NCBI RefSeq assembly: GCF_900172315.1
Contig: NZ_FWFV01000006.1
Location: 179,158 to 243,157, forward strand
Length of the DNA stretch: 64,000 nt
Direction of reading: 5' to 3'
From: Palleronia marisminoris
GTDB taxonomy: Bacteria; Pseudomonadota; Alphaproteobacteria; Rhodobacterales; Rhodobacteraceae
In this document: positions 8,264-18,799 of the stretch, piece after piece
Layout: every line of letters begins with the position of its first letter
Numbering within the stretch: the stretch's first letter is position 1
Made by a program: the position numbers and the translations under genes
Notes under the pieces: model-generated
What the model was told of the DNA's origin: nothing
What the model saw: only the letters and a program-made list of their open reading frames with translations
The model's database searches: none

Positions 8264-9445
8264 TCAGGCGCAGGTCTTGGCGATCGCCTCGGCCAGGATC
8301 GGCACGGTCCGGGCGTTGAGGCCCGCGATGTTCAGGCGGCTGTCGCCCACCATGTAGATGCCGTGGTCACGGCGCATCGCCTCGACCTTGTCGGCATCGA
8401 CTCCGAGACGCGAGAACATGCCCCGGTGCCGCGCGATGAAGTCGAACCGGTCGTCGTTCAGCCGCTGGCGCAACTCGTCGGCCAAGTGCTTGCGCAGGGC
8501 GAGCATTCCCGAGCGCATCTCTTCCAGCTCGGCCTGCCATTCGGCGCGGAGTTGGGGGTCGTTCAGGATCGTCGTGACGATGCGGGGCCCGTGATCCGGC
8601 GGGAACGAGTAGTTCTGCCGGTTTAGGTGGTTGAGGTTGCCCTGCACCGTCTTGGTGTCCGACGCATCGCCGATGGCGAACAGGATCCCCGCGCGCTCGC
8701 GATAGATCCCGAAGTTCTTCGAGCAGGAGGCACCGACGAGCAGCTCGGGCTGCGTCTCGGCGAGGATGCGGGTGCCTTGCGCGTCGTCGTCCAACCCGTC
8801 GCCGAAGCCTTGATAGGCAAGGTCGACCATGGGGACGAGCTTCCGTTCGAGCAGGATCTCGGCCACCCGATGCCATTGGTCGGCCGTCAGGTTCGCGCCG
8901 GTCGGGTTGTGGCAGCAGCCGTGCAGCAGCACCACGTCACCTTCCTTCGCGCTGTTCAGGTCGGCGACCATGCCGTCAAAATCGACTCCGCCCGTGGTGG
9001 CGTCGAAATAGCGATACTCGACGAAGGGCGTGCCGGTCGTCTTGAGGATCGACAGGTGGTTCGGCCATGTCGGTGCGCTGACCCAGATGGTCGCGCCGGG
9101 GTTCGCCATGCGAATCAGGTCCACGCCCTGCCGGAACGCGCCGGTGCCACCCGGCGTCGCGATGGCGGCCACGCGGTCGGCCGCGCCGGTCTCGCCGAAG
9201 ACCAGCTCGCGCATCGCCTGCGCATAGGCCGGGTCGCCCGACAGCGCGGTATAGCTCTTGGTGGTTTCGGACTTCAGCAGACGCTCTTCGGCCTTTTTCA
9301 CCGCCGACATGATCGGCGTGTTGCCGTCCGGGTCCTTGTAGACGCCGACGCCGAGGTCGATCTTGTCGTCGCGCGGGTCCTCGCGGTAGCTCGCCATGAG
9401 CATGAGGATCTTGTCCGCCGGTTGGTCCTTCAGGTTCCCGAGCAT
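8264..9445 (-). CDS. tyrB: Aromatic/aspartate aminotransferase, class I PLP
   Basis: Cytoplasmic PLP enzyme of the aspartate/aromatic amino-acid aminotransferase group, 393 residues. Visible active-site parts are CHNPTG (Asn180), Asp208 and Tyr211 in VDLAYQGF, and the PLP lysine Lys243 in SCSKNFGIYRERAG. It would transfer amino groups between 2-oxoglutarate/oxaloacetate and aromatic or dicarboxylic amino acids; the exact preference cannot be read here, so aspC is also possible. ATG follows directly on the stop of the upstream sulfurtransferase (TGAATG), so the two are coupled. Confidence 0.88.
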   Translation of the reverse strand: MLGNLKDQPADKILMLMASYREDPRDDKIDLGVGVYKDPDGNTPIMSAVKKAEERLLKSETTKSYTALSGDPAYAQAMRELVFGETGAADRVAAIATPGGTGAFRQGVDLIRMANPGATIWVSAPTWPNHLSILKTTGTPFVEYRYFDATTGGVDFDGMVADLNSAKEGDVVLLHGCCHNPTGANLTADQWHRVAEILLERKLVPMVDLAYQGFGDGLDDDAQGTRILAETQPELLVGASCSKNFGIYRERAGILFAIGDASDTKTVQGNLNHLNRQNYSFPPDHGPRIVTTILNDPQLRAEWQAELEEMRSGMLALRKHLADELRQRLNDDRFDFIARHRGMFSRLGVDADKVEAMRRDHGIYMVGDSRLNIAGLNARTVPILAEAIAKTCA

Positions 9446-10300
9446 TCAGGCGTCTCCCGTTGCGACCGGCAGGTCGCGATAGGCGCCCCACTCGGTCCAT
9501 GAGCCATCGTAAAGCGACCAGTCGTCGTGACCGATCCGCGCCAGCCCAAGGGCCAGGATCGCGGCGGTCACGCCAGAGCCGCAGGTGGTGATGACGGGCT
9601 TCGACAGGTCGATGCCCGCCCCCTCGAACGCCGCCTTCAGGCCGTCGCGGCCCTTCATCGTGCCGTCGGCGTTCAGAAGCTGCGTGAACGGCAGGTTCCT
9701 CGATCCCGGGATGTGCCCCGCCCGCAACCCCTCGCGCGGTTCGGGTTCGTCACCCCGGAAGCGAGACGCGGCGCGGGCGTCGAGGATCTGCGGCGTGCCC
9801 AGCTTCGAGGCCTCGGCCGTCTGCGTCACGTCGCGCACCAGATCGTTGCGGCGCGACACCGTCATGTGCCGGTCGCGGATGACGGGGGGCAGGTCCTCGA
9901 TCTCGCGGCCCTCGGCCTGCCACTTGGGAAGACCACCATCCAGAACGGCGACGTCCTTCTTGCCCATAAGCTTGAACAGCCACCACATGCGCGCGGCCGA
10001 GAAGATGCCCTTGCCATCATAGACCACGACCTGGTGGCCGTCGCCGATTCCCATGGCGCGCATCCGGCTGATGAACTTCTCGGGCGGGGGCGCCATGTGC
10101 GGCAGGTCCAGGCGCTGGTCGCTGATCTCGTCCAGGTCGAAGAAGCGCGCGCCGGGGATGTGCGCGGCCTCGTACTCGGCGCGCGGATCGCGATTCGCGT
10201 CGGGCATGTGCCACGAGGCGTCGATGAGCCGCAGATCGGGATCGCCGAGATGCCGGGCGAGCCAATCGGTCGATACGAGGGTCTTCGGGTCGTCGGTCAT
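9446..10300 (-). CDS. sseA: 3-mercaptopyruvate / thiosulfate sulfurtransferase
   Basis: Two-rhodanese-domain sulfurtransferase of 284 residues. The N-terminal inactive domain has DASWHMPD and the C-terminal domain carries CGSGVTA with catalytic Cys240, the loop typical of 3-mercaptopyruvate sulfurtransferases (thiosulfate enzymes usually have CRxGx[RT]). Its coupling to an aminotransferase makes sense: transamination of cysteine gives 3-mercaptopyruvate, whose sulfur this enzyme would transfer to thiols or cyanide. Confidence 0.9.
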   Translation of the reverse strand: MTDDPKTLVSTDWLARHLGDPDLRLIDASWHMPDANRDPRAEYEAAHIPGARFFDLDEISDQRLDLPHMAPPPEKFISRMRAMGIGDGHQVVVYDGKGIFSAARMWWLFKLMGKKDVAVLDGGLPKWQAEGREIEDLPPVIRDRHMTVSRRNDLVRDVTQTAEASKLGTPQILDARAASRFRGDEPEPREGLRAGHIPGSRNLPFTQLLNADGTMKGRDGLKAAFEGAGIDLSKPVITTCGSGVTAAILALGLARIGHDDWSLYDGSWTEWGAYRDLPVATGDA

Positions 10301-10456
10301 GGGGCCGGCCTTCGGAGCGGTTCACGTTCCGCAGGGCGTAGCCAAGCGCCGCCGCCCACGCAAGACGGAGCCGCGCGAAACGCAATGATACCTAGTCCTG
10401 CGGGGGTTCCAGGGCATGATCCCGCCGCCACGTCCCGCCGCGGCGCAAGAATCGGA

Positions 10457-10930
10457 TCAGCCGTGTTCCTTCAAGAGGCGCTGCTTCTGGCGCTGCCAGT
10501 CGCGTTTCGCCGCCGTCTCGCGCTTGTCGGGGGCCTTCTTGCCCTTGGCAATCCCGATCTTCAGCTTCGCCATGCCCCGGTGGTTGAAGTACAGCACCAG
10601 CGGCACGAGCGTCATGCCCTTGCGCTGCGTCTCGGACCACAGGTTCGCCAGCTCTTTCCTGTTGACCAGCAGCTTGCGACGGCGCCGGTCCTCATGCCCG
10701 AACATGGCCTGATCGTAGGGAGCGATATAGGCGTTCACGAGCCACAGCTCGCCGCCATCGACGGTGGCGTAGCTTTCGGCGATGTTCGACTGGCCGGTGC
10801 GCAGCGACTTCACCTCGGATCCGTAGAGCTGGATCCCGCATTCGAGATCGTCCTCGATCGCGTAGTCGTACCGCGCACGCCGGTTCTCGGCGATCACCTT
10901 GTAGTTCGGGTTGTCCTTTGGTTTGGCCAT
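10457..10930 (-). CDS. smpB: SsrA-binding protein SmpB
   Basis: tmRNA-binding protein required for rescue of stalled ribosomes, 157 residues from ATG 10930. Conserved features are the N-terminal [23 protein letters not shown] and the basic C-terminal tail that folds into the decoding centre ([10 protein letters not shown] to LLKEHG). An in-frame ATG 12 codons upstream exists but the family start MAKPK favours 10930. It lies downstream of dapA on the same strand. The ssrA gene itself is not in the window. Confidence 0.95.
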   Translation of the reverse strand: MAKPKDNPNYKVIAENRRARYDYAIEDDLECGIQLYGSEVKSLRTGQSNIAESYATVDGGELWLVNAYIAPYDQAMFGHEDRRRRKLLVNRKELANLWSETQRKGMTLVPLVLYFNHRGMAKLKIGIAKGKKAPDKRETAAKRDWQRQKQRLLKEHG

Positions 10931-11002
10931 GGCGTCCAGATAGGCGCGGCTGCGCGAGGTGTCCACCGGCCTGCGCAGTCGCGGGGCCAGTGGAGGATTG
11001 CG

Positions 11003-11881
11003 TCAGCTGCCCAGGACGCCCGCGTTCTCCATCGCGCTCTTCATCATCAGCTTGGTGCCCTCGGTCATCCCGACGAGGGGCAGGCGCACATCTTCGGTGC
11101 AGCGCCCCAGCAGCGACAGGCCGTATTTCGCGCCGACGAGGCCGGGTTCGGTGAAGACGGCGGTGTGCAGCGGCAGCAGTAGGTCCTGGTAGTCGAGCGC
11201 CTTCGCCCAGTCGCCATCCGCCATCGCCTGCTGGAACTCGGCGCAGAGGCGGGGGGCGACGTTGGCGGTCACGCTGATGCAGCCGACACCGCCATGCGCG
11301 TTGAAACCGAGCGCCGAGGGATCCTCGCCCGACAGCTGGATGAAGTCGCGACCGCAGGTCATGCGCTGTTCGCTGACGCGGACGATGTCGCCCGTCGAGT
11401 CCTTCACGCCGACGATCCGGGGAAGCTTGGCAAGCTCGCCCATGGTCGCGGGCGTCATGTCCACGACCGAGCGGCCGGGGATGTTGTAGATGATGATCGG
11501 GATGTCGGTGGCGTTATGCACCGCCTCGAAATGGGCGTAGAGGCCGGCCTGCGTCGGCTTGTTGTAGTAAGGCGTCACGACCAGCGCGCCGTCCGCACCG
11601 ACCTCCTGCGCGTGGCGGACAAGCTGGATCGCCTCGTCGGTGCTGTTCGAACCAGCGCCCGCGATGACCTTCACGCGCCCGGCTGCGGTCTTGACGACCT
11701 CGGCCACGACGGTCTCGTGTTCGACATGGGACAGGGTCGGCGTCTCGCCGGTGGTGCCGACGGGGACGATGCCGCTCGTGCCTTCCTCGACATGCCATTC
11801 GACCAGCCGTTTCAGGGCGTCGAGGTCCAGCTTGCCGTCCTTGAACGGCGTGACCAATGCGACGATCGACCCTTTGAACAT
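11003..11881 (-). CDS. dapA: 4-hydroxy-tetrahydrodipicolinate synthase
   Basis: First committed enzyme of the diaminopimelate/lysine pathway, condensing pyruvate with aspartate semialdehyde. From ATG 11881 (AAGGAG eight bases upstream) it is 292 residues, the normal length, starting [13 protein letters not shown]. Seen are GTTGETPTL, the proton-relay Tyr in [11 protein letters not shown] and the Schiff-base Lys in [10 protein letters not shown]. It is divergent from the lytic transglycosylase gene and runs toward smpB. Confidence 0.95.
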   Translation of the reverse strand: MFKGSIVALVTPFKDGKLDLDALKRLVEWHVEEGTSGIVPVGTTGETPTLSHVEHETVVAEVVKTAAGRVKVIAGAGSNSTDEAIQLVRHAQEVGADGALVVTPYYNKPTQAGLYAHFEAVHNATDIPIIIYNIPGRSVVDMTPATMGELAKLPRIVGVKDSTGDIVRVSEQRMTCGRDFIQLSGEDPSALGFNAHGGVGCISVTANVAPRLCAEFQQAMADGDWAKALDYQDLLLPLHTAVFTEPGLVGAKYGLSLLGRCTEDVRLPLVGMTEGTKLMMKSAMENAGVLGS

Positions 11882-11996
11882 GTCTGGCTCCTTCATGGCT
11901 GGCCGGGGTACCGGCGGGTGGGACCCTATGCGGCGCACCCGCGGTTGCCAAGGTCGTGAATTGGCCAGAACAGCCGCGTGCCTTATCTGGGGGATC

Positions 11997-13949
11997 ATGC
12001 GCCATCTTCTTATCGTGACCCTGTTCGCCTTTGCCTCCCCTGTCGTCGCGCAGGAGGCCCCGCCCGATGCGCCCGGTTTCGATGTCGGCATTGCCGAGGC
12101 CATCGAACGTGCCCGCGCGGGCCAGTGGCTCTCTGCCGGTGCCGCGGCCGAGCGTGCCGGACCCGTTTCCGCCGATATCATCGAGTGGATGTATCTGCGC
12201 GACGGCTTCGGAGACTTCGCCTCCGCGCTCGCCTTCCTCGAACGGCGACCCGACTGGCCGGGCCTCGCCCGTCTGCGCGCCCAGGCCGAACAGTACCTTC
12301 CCGAAACGCCCGCAGGCCCCGAGCAGGCCGAGGACGTGCTGCGCTTCTTCGGCGACACCACCCCTGCAACCGGCCGCGGCACCGTCGCGCTGGTCAACGC
12401 CTATCGCGCACTGGATCGCGACGCCGACGCGCAGGCCGAGACAGCGCTGGCCTGGACCACCCGGTCGATGACCGAGGGTGCCGAGCGGGCGCTGCTGTCG
12501 TATTATCCCGACATGCTCGAACCGCTCGAAGAGGAACGGGCCGACCGCATGTTCTGGATGGGCGAAAGCCGCGCCCTGACACGGTCGGCCGATCGGCTCG
12601 ACGGCAATGCGGGGGCGTTGGTCAGGGCGCGGTCGCGCGCGCTCGGGGGTGCCGATCCGTCGGCACTTGCCGAAAGCCTGCCCGAGGCACTGCGGGCCGA
12701 TCCCGGCCTCGCTTATCGGGAATTCCGCCAGCACATTGCCGGGGGGCGCACCAGTGCCGCCGAGCGGCTGACGCTTCAGCAATCGCCCGACAACCTCGGC
12801 GATCCCGAGGCCTGGGCGCGGGCCCGGCGCGACATGGTCCGCGACCTGATGCGCGAGGGCGAGGACCGCCGCGCCTACGCGCTTGCGGCTTCGAACGGGC
12901 TGGTCGAAGGATCCGATTTCGCGGACCTAGAATGGCTCGCCGGCTACCTCGCCCTCACGCGGCTCGACCGCCCCGAAGATGCGCTGGCGCATTTCCAGAA
13001 CCAGAACGACGCGGTGTTCACGCCGATCTCGCTGGGGCGGGCATGGTACTGGATCGGCCGGGCTCACGAAGCGCTCGGCCAGGCCGAGGAAGCGCAGGTC
13101 GCCTATGAAGAAGGTGCGAAGCACCAGACCAGCTTCTACGGCCTCCTGGCTGCCGAAAAGATCGGCGCTCCGGTCGACCCGGCCTTGATCGATGCGGGGC
13201 CATCGATGCCCCTGTCCGAGGCCAGCTTCCGCACGTCCTCGGTGCTGGAGGCGGCGCTCTTGCTGCAAGCGGCGGGCGAGCGTGACATGGCCGAGCAGTT
13301 CTTCGCCCACCTGGTGGAATCGCTCGACGTCGAAGAGGCCGCGACGCTCGGCGACCTGATCCTCGAGCTGGGTGAGCCGCATATCGCGGTGCTTGTCGCC
13401 AAGCGGGCCGCGCAGAACGGCATCGTCATCCCCCGCGCCTATTATCCGGTCGTGGACCTGGGGCAGGAGAGCATGCCGGTCTCGGAAGCGCTGGCCCTGT
13501 CCATCGCCCGCCGCGAGAGCGAGTTCGATCCCTCGGTCTCGTCCCATGTCGGCGCAGGCGGGCTGATGCAGCTGATGCCGGGCACGGCGCAGGACGTGAC
13601 CCGCTCGCTCGGCATCGGCTACTCGCGCGACCGGCTGTTCGAGGATCCGAGCTACAACGCCCGCCTCGGTACCGCCTACCTCGCGGGGCTCGAGCGGCGC
13701 TTCGGGCAGAACCCGGTGCTTGTCTCGTCGGGTTACAACGCCGGGCCGGGGCGGCCGCTGCAATGGATGAAAGCGCGCGGGGACCCGCGCGAGGCGGATG
13801 TGGACGTGATCGACTGGATCGAGATGATCCCCTTCGACGAGACCCGCAACTACGCCATGCGCGTCGCCGAATCGCTGCCGGTCTACCGTGCGCGGCTGGG
13901 CAACCCGGACGAGCGCATCACCCTGACCGAAGAGCTCAAGGGGCGCTGA
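11997..13949 (+). CDS. slt: Soluble lytic murein transglycosylase
   Basis: Periplasmic peptidoglycan-cleaving enzyme of the SLT70 class, 650 residues from ATG 11997. A signal peptide ([16 protein letters not shown]) is followed by an alpha-helical superhelix of about 450 residues and a C-terminal SLT domain with RRESEF (catalytic Glu507), [10 protein letters not shown] and YNAGPGRP. The start is divergent from dapA, with 115 bp between the two start codons. It ends directly against a convergent small gene. Confidence 0.92.
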   Translation: MRHLLIVTLFAFASPVVAQEAPPDAPGFDVGIAEAIERARAGQWLSAGAAAERAGPVSADIIEWMYLRDGFGDFASALAFLERRPDWPGLARLRAQAEQYLPETPAGPEQAEDVLRFFGDTTPATGRGTVALVNAYRALDRDADAQAETALAWTTRSMTEGAERALLSYYPDMLEPLEEERADRMFWMGESRALTRSADRLDGNAGALVRARSRALGGADPSALAESLPEALRADPGLAYREFRQHIAGGRTSAAERLTLQQSPDNLGDPEAWARARRDMVRDLMREGEDRRAYALAASNGLVEGSDFADLEWLAGYLALTRLDRPEDALAHFQNQNDAVFTPISLGRAWYWIGRAHEALGQAEEAQVAYEEGAKHQTSFYGLLAAEKIGAPVDPALIDAGPSMPLSEASFRTSSVLEAALLLQAAGERDMAEQFFAHLVESLDVEEAATLGDLILELGEPHIAVLVAKRAAQNGIVIPRAYYPVVDLGQESMPVSEALALSIARRESEFDPSVSSHVGAGGLMQLMPGTAQDVTRSLGIGYSRDRLFEDPSYNARLGTAYLAGLERRFGQNPVLVSSGYNAGPGRPLQWMKARGDPREADVDVIDWIEMIPFDETRNYAMRVAESLPVYRARLGNPDERITLTEELKGR

Positions 13950-14363
13950 TCACTCGCCGTCGTCCTCGTCGATGGCGAGGGCGGCGGCCGGTATTTCACC
14001 CGCCGGCTCGCCCTCTTCGCAGGCCTCGTACTTGAAGGCGAAGCCGTCCCAGATGAGCAAGAGGCCCCCGTCGGCCGCGTTCATGAACATGGCGCGGCCG
14101 TCGAATGCGTCGTCGTCATCCTCGCAGGCCATGTCGTAGAGGACGGCCTGCATGTCGGTGACGTCCACCGGGTTGCTCATGTCGCAGGTGGTCGATCCGC
14201 CGTAGAGCGTGTCGTCCTCGACCTTCAGCGCGCTGCCTTCCTCGCCCGTTTGAATGCAGGCCATCGAGCTGTCGGCGCGCCACAACCCGTCGAACGTGTG
14301 GTCCTGCGCATGGGCCGTCACGGGAATCAGAAGGGCGAGGGCGGTCAGAGGGCGAAGGGTCAA
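13950..14363 (-). CDS. Small secreted protein of unknown function
   Basis: I do not recognise this family. The 137-residue product has a clear signal peptide (MTLRPLTALALLIPVTAHAQ) and a very acidic mature part with four cysteines (in MACIQ, TTCDM, MACED, YEACEE), enough for two disulfides in the periplasm, and an acidic tail ending EDDGE. Its stop touches the stop of the convergent lytic transglycosylase gene. Coding character is supported by the signal peptide and the absence of a competing frame on the other strand. Confidence 0.72.
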   Translation of the reverse strand: MTLRPLTALALLIPVTAHAQDHTFDGLWRADSSMACIQTGEEGSALKVEDDTLYGGSTTCDMSNPVDVTDMQAVLYDMACEDDDDAFDGRAMFMNAADGGLLLIWDGFAFKYEACEEGEPAGEIPAAALAIDEDDGE

Positions 14364-14473
14364 GGCGGTCGCTCCGGTTGTTCAGGTCCGAGCCTGTGCA
14401 CGGCAAGATCATTAACGGTACGGGAACATCTGGCAGGTAGCGTCCGGCTTGGCGAACTCAAGTTGCGGAGCCT

Positions 14474-16210
14474 ATGCGAACCCCAGGGCAGATACGGTGT
14501 GGCGCGGCGGAACTCCGGGCGGTCCGGGCGGAAAGCCGGCGGCTGTTCGCGGTCGTGGGGGTGTTCTCGCTTTTCGTGAACCTGCTGATGCTGACCGGGC
14601 CGCTCTTCATGCTGCAGGTCTATGATCGCGTGCTCGGCTCGCGGTCCGAGGCGACGCTGGTGGCGCTGACGCTTCTGATGGCCTTTCTCTTCGCGATGAT
14701 GGGGGTGCTCGACTTTGCGCGCGGGCGGATCCTGTCGCGGATCGGTGCCCGGTTCCAGGGGCGGCTCGACCGGCGGGTGTTCCAGGCCATGGTCCGCGAC
14801 GCTGCGGGCGCGCCGGACGAGGGCGCGCGCAACCATCTCGACGATCTCGAATCGGTGCGCCGCTTCATCGCCTCGCCACTGGTGCCCGCGCTGTTCGACA
14901 TGCCGTGGACCCCTGTTTTCCTCGGCCTGATCTTCGTGTTCCATCCGCTTCTCGGGTGGCTCGCGCTGTCCGGTCTTGTCGCGCTGTCGCTGGTCGCGGC
15001 AGCGAACCAGTGGCTGTCGCGGCGGTCGCAGGCGGCTTCGATGGTGGCCACGACCCGCGCGCAGCGAATGTCCGAGCAGATCCGGACCGAGGCCGAGATG
15101 GTGCGCTCGCTGGGAATGCAGGATTCCGCCTTCACCCGTTGGCAGGGCATCCGCGAGAGCGCACTGGATCAGGCGGTCCGCGCAGGCGAGACGACTGGAG
15201 GGTTCTCGGCCCTGACCCGGACGCTCCGGATGTTCCTCCAGTCCCTGATGCTGGCGCTCGGGGCGTGGCTCGTCCTGCAAGCACAGTTGACCGCCGGCGG
15301 AATGATCGCTGCGTCCATCATGCTGGGCCGCGCGCTTGCCCCGATCGATCTGGCGCTGGGGCAGTGGCAGGTGTTGCAGCGCGCGCGGCAAGGCTGGAGC
15401 GGCATGGCCGAGCTTCTGGGAAGTGTCGCCGAAGAGCCGCCGCGCACCGCCCTGCCGCGCCCCGAGGCCCGGCTGACCGTCGACCAGATCACCGTGATCC
15501 CGCCCGGGCAGGCCCAGGCTTCGCTGCGCATGGTCTCGTTCGACGTGGCGCCCGGCGAGGCGGTGGGCGTGATCGGACCTTCGGGATCCGGCAAGTCCAC
15601 GCTGGCCCGCGCGCTCGTCGGTGTCTGGCTTCCCGCCGGGGGTCGCGTCCGGCTGGGTGGCGCCGCGCTGGACCAGTACGAGCCCGACGTCCTCGGCCAG
15701 CATGTGGGCTACCTGCCGCAGCGGGTCCAGCTTTTCGACGGGACCATCGCCGAGAATATCGCCCGCCTTCGTCCCGGCGCCGACGACGCGCAGATCGTCG
15801 CGGCCGCGCAGAAGGCGGCCGCGCACGACATGATCCTGAAGCTTCCGCAGGGTTACGACACGCAAGTATCCAGCGCGGCGGGGCGACTGTCGGGCGGGCA
15901 GATCCAGCGCATCGGCCTCGCGCGGGCGATGTTTGGCGCGCCGGTCCTCCTGGTGCTGGACGAGCCGAACTCCAATCTCGACAACGAGGGGAGCCAGGCG
16001 CTGAACGAGGCCATCGCCACGCTCAAGTCGTCGGGCGGCGCCGTGGTGATCATGGCTCACCGCCCCGCCGCCATCCAGCTATGTGACAAGCTCGTCATGC
16101 TGGAAAGCGGGATGCGCCGCGCCTTCGGCACGCGCGACGAGGTGCTGCGGCAGGTCACCCGGAACCACGGGCAGCTGATCGGGCACACCAGCGTCGGGGG
16201 CGTATCGTGA
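14474..16210 (+). CDS. Type I secretion ABC transporter (PrtD/HlyB-like)
   Basis: Inner-membrane ATPase-permease of a type I secretion system, 578 residues, the length of PrtD-type transporters that lack a C39 peptidase-like domain. An N-terminal membrane domain ([24 protein letters not shown]) is followed by an ATPase with Walker A GPSGSGKS (368-375), signature [15 protein letters not shown] and Walker B LLVLDEP. GGAG precedes the ATG. The stop overlaps the GTG of the membrane fusion gene. No secreted RTX substrate or TolC gene is adjacent, so substrates must be encoded elsewhere. Confidence 0.92.
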   Translation: MRTPGQIRCGAAELRAVRAESRRLFAVVGVFSLFVNLLMLTGPLFMLQVYDRVLGSRSEATLVALTLLMAFLFAMMGVLDFARGRILSRIGARFQGRLDRRVFQAMVRDAAGAPDEGARNHLDDLESVRRFIASPLVPALFDMPWTPVFLGLIFVFHPLLGWLALSGLVALSLVAAANQWLSRRSQAASMVATTRAQRMSEQIRTEAEMVRSLGMQDSAFTRWQGIRESALDQAVRAGETTGGFSALTRTLRMFLQSLMLALGAWLVLQAQLTAGGMIAASIMLGRALAPIDLALGQWQVLQRARQGWSGMAELLGSVAEEPPRTALPRPEARLTVDQITVIPPGQAQASLRMVSFDVAPGEAVGVIGPSGSGKSTLARALVGVWLPAGGRVRLGGAALDQYEPDVLGQHVGYLPQRVQLFDGTIAENIARLRPGADDAQIVAAAQKAAAHDMILKLPQGYDTQVSSAAGRLSGGQIQRIGLARAMFGAPVLLVLDEPNSNLDNEGSQALNEAIATLKSSGGAVVIMAHRPAAIQLCDKLVMLESGMRRAFGTRDEVLRQVTRNHGQLIGHTSVGGVS

Positions 16211-17514
16211 GCGGCCTGCCTCACGCCTGGTCGGCACGTGGTCCCGTGGCGATCGGGCTGCTGGCGCTCATGTTCCTTGTGGGCGGCTTCGGCTCCTGGG
16301 CCGCGTTCAGCCAGATCGCCGGCGCGGTCGTCGTCGCCGGGCAGATCAAGGTCGAGCAGAACCGCCAGGTGGTCCAGCACCCCGATGGTGGCGTGGTCGA
16401 GGAGATTCATGTCGCCGAGGGCGACACGGTCGCCGCCGGCGATGTCCTTCTGACGCTCGATCCGACAACCCTGCAGGGCCGCCTGACCGCCGCCCGCGCG
16501 CAGCTGTTCGAGTTGCGCGCACGCCGCGCCCGGCTGGAGGCCGAGCGGGATGGGACGCCGCAGGTCGAATTCCCCGCCGGCCTCCTCGGGGCGGCCGCCC
16601 TAGACGCCGAGGCCGCCGATCTGGTCGAGGGACAGCGCAACCTGTTCGAGGCACGACGCGAGACGGCGGAAAAGACGCTTGCTCAACTACGCCGCCGCCA
16701 TGCGCAGATCGAACGCCAGATCGAGGGCCAGGCTGCGCAGGAGGACAGCTTGGAACGGCAGGTCGCGTTGGTGGGCGAAGAGCTTGCCGATCAGCAGGTG
16801 CTGCTCGATCGTGGGCTCGCGCAGGCCAGCCGGGTGCTGTCCCTGCAGCGCGAGGCGGCGCGGCTCGACGGCCGGATCGGCGAGGTTGTCGCCTCGCGCG
16901 CCGAAGCGGCCGAGCGTATCTCCGAGATCGCGGACCAGGAGCTGGTCTACACCGTCCGTCGCCGCGAAGAGGCGATCACCGAGCTGCGCGACCTGCGCCC
17001 GAAGGAGGCCGAAACCGCCGAGCAGGTCGCCTCGCTTACTGCGCAGGTCGAACGGACGAAGATCACCGCGCCCGTGGGCGGGGTGGTATACGACCTGACC
17101 GTGTTCGGATCGCAGGCCGTGATCCGCGCGGCCGAGCCGTTGCTGTATGTCGTGCCGCAGGACCGCCCCCTGGTGATCGAGGCACGCGTTCCACCGATCC
17201 ACGTGGACCAGGTGGATGTGGGACAGGCGGTCGTGCTGCGCTTTTCCTCGTTCGATGCGCGCACCACGCCCGAACTGACCGGCGCCGTCACCCGCGTCTC
17301 GGCCGACAGCTTCGCGGACGAGGCCAGCGGGCAGCCCTTCTATCGGGTGGAGCTGGTGCTCGATCCCGGCCAGATCGACCGTCTGCCCCCGGGTCTGCAG
17401 CTGATCCCCGGCATGCCGGTCGAGGCGTATCTGCGGACCGAGGACCGCACCCCGATCGCCTACCTGGTGAAGCCGCTCGCCGACTATTTCAACCGCGCGT
17501 TCCGGGAAGGTTGA
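16207..17514 (+). CDS. Type I secretion membrane fusion protein (HlyD/PrtE-like)
   Basis: Periplasmic adaptor of 435 residues that links the preceding ABC transporter to an outer-membrane TolC-type channel. One N-terminal membrane anchor (about 15-38), a lipoyl half [21 protein letters not shown], a long alpha-helical hairpin rich in Glu/Arg/Gln (about 100-275), then the second lipoyl half and the beta-barrel with [15 protein letters not shown] at the end, which is typical of PrtE/LapC-type proteins. GTG start overlaps the ABC gene stop by four bases. Confidence 0.92.
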   Translation: MSGLPHAWSARGPVAIGLLALMFLVGGFGSWAAFSQIAGAVVVAGQIKVEQNRQVVQHPDGGVVEEIHVAEGDTVAAGDVLLTLDPTTLQGRLTAARAQLFELRARRARLEAERDGTPQVEFPAGLLGAAALDAEAADLVEGQRNLFEARRETAEKTLAQLRRRHAQIERQIEGQAAQEDSLERQVALVGEELADQQVLLDRGLAQASRVLSLQREAARLDGRIGEVVASRAEAAERISEIADQELVYTVRRREEAITELRDLRPKEAETAEQVASLTAQVERTKITAPVGGVVYDLTVFGSQAVIRAAEPLLYVVPQDRPLVIEARVPPIHVDQVDVGQAVVLRFSSFDARTTPELTGAVTRVSADSFADEASGQPFYRVELVLDPGQIDRLPPGLQLIPGMPVEAYLRTEDRTPIAYLVKPLADYFNRAFREG

Positions 17515-17568
17515 CGCAGGGCCGCCCCCCGCGTCATGTGGCGCCGGACGGCGCATTGGAGGCACGAG

Positions 17569-18030
17569 ATGGGACGGATCGACGATAGACTCGCAGAGTT
17601 GGGTGAGACCTTGCCGGACGCGCCCTCACCGGCGGCGAACTACGTGCCCTACCTGCAGGTGGGCGACATGCTCTATGTCTCGGGCCAGATTAGCCAAGGC
17701 CCCGACGGCCCCATCACCGGCACGCTGGGTGGGCCCGGAGACATCGAAACCGGGCGCGACGCCGCGAAGTGTTGTGCGCTGTCGCTTCTGGCGCAGGTTC
17801 GTGCCGCGACGGGAGGCGATCTCGACCGATTGGCGCAGGTGGTCAAGCTGACGGGCTTCGTCGCTTCGGCGCCGGGCTTCACAGACCAGCCCAAGGTGAT
17901 CAACGGCGCCTCGGACTTCCTGGTGGAGGTGCTGGGCGACGCGGGCCGGCACACCCGCTCGGCCGTCGGCGCATCGGCCCTGCCTCTTGGCGTGATGGTC
18001 GAGATCGAAGGCATCTTCCGCCTGTCATGA
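17569..18030 (+). CDS. RidA/YjgF-YER057c-UK114 family protein
   Basis: Small cytoplasmic protein of 153 residues of the RidA superfamily, members of which hydrolyse reactive enamine/imine intermediates made by PLP enzymes. ATG 17569 has TTGGAGG seven bases upstream. Seen are the long N-terminal extension LGETLPDAPSPAANYVPY and SGQISQGPDGPITGTLG, which place it in a RidA subgroup of about 150 residues rather than the archetypal 128-residue RidA. I do not see the catalytic Arg context clearly enough to claim deaminase activity. Its stop overlaps the next gene by ATGA. Confidence 0.85.
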   Translation: MGRIDDRLAELGETLPDAPSPAANYVPYLQVGDMLYVSGQISQGPDGPITGTLGGPGDIETGRDAAKCCALSLLAQVRAATGGDLDRLAQVVKLTGFVASAPGFTDQPKVINGASDFLVEVLGDAGRHTRSAVGASALPLGVMVEIEGIFRLS

Positions 18031-18755
18031 GCTTGCCCGCCATTTTTCTGGCCCACCCGTTCGCCCATCGGGGCCTGCACGACCGCGCGGTCGGGGTGAT
18101 CGAGAACTCCTCCGCCGCGTTCGACGCCGCCGTGGAGGCCGGCTACGGCATCGAGCTGGACGTTCAGATGAGCCGCGACGGGGTGCCGGTCGTCTTCCAC
18201 GACGACATGCTCGACCGGCTGACCTCTCGCCGAGGGCCGGTGGCCGATCTGACGGCGCAAGAACTGGAGACCGTGGCGCTGGACGGAAGCACGGACACGA
18301 TCCTGCCGCTTCCTTACGTTCTCGAACGGATCGGTGGGCGCGTCCCGGTGCTGGTCGAGATCAAGGACCAAGGTGCTCGCGACGGGTTTCCTGCCGCCGT
18401 CGGGCATGCCATCGCCGCTGCCACTGGACCGATAGCGGTCATGTCGTTCAACCCGTCCTACATCCACGGCCTTGAGGGGCTGAATGCCCCACGCGGGCTG
18501 ACCACCTGCGCGGCCGAAGACTACGGTTCCGACCTACCGGCCGAGACGCGCAGCAGGTTGGCGCGGATCGCGGATTGGGGGCCGGGGCTCAGCTTCGTAA
18601 GTCACGACCATCGGCACCTTGAAGACTCGCGCATTGCCGACCTGAAGGCCGAGGGCGCCAGCATCCTGTGCTGGACCATACGCAGCAAGGTCGATGCAGG
18701 GGCGGCGCTGAAGCTTGCCCACCAGATCACGTTCGAGGGGTTCCGGCCGGACTGA
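18027..18755 (+). CDS. ugpQ: Glycerophosphodiester phosphodiesterase
   Basis: Cytoplasmic (no signal peptide) GDPD-family phosphodiesterase of 242 residues, cleaving glycerophosphodiesters to glycerol-3-phosphate and an alcohol. Active-site motifs are AHRG near residue 13, ELD for metal binding, FHD about 15 residues later, VEIK and the C-terminal FEGFRPD. ATG overlaps the preceding RidA stop. The lack of a signal peptide resembles UgpQ rather than periplasmic GlpQ; there is no ugp transporter here. Confidence 0.88.
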   Translation: MSLPAIFLAHPFAHRGLHDRAVGVIENSSAAFDAAVEAGYGIELDVQMSRDGVPVVFHDDMLDRLTSRRGPVADLTAQELETVALDGSTDTILPLPYVLERIGGRVPVLVEIKDQGARDGFPAAVGHAIAAATGPIAVMSFNPSYIHGLEGLNAPRGLTTCAAEDYGSDLPAETRSRLARIADWGPGLSFVSHDHRHLEDSRIADLKAEGASILCWTIRSKVDAGAALKLAHQITFEGFRPD

Positions 18756-18799
18756 CGCACCGCCTTGAAAGGCCGACCCGCGACGCCACCTCCACGCGC

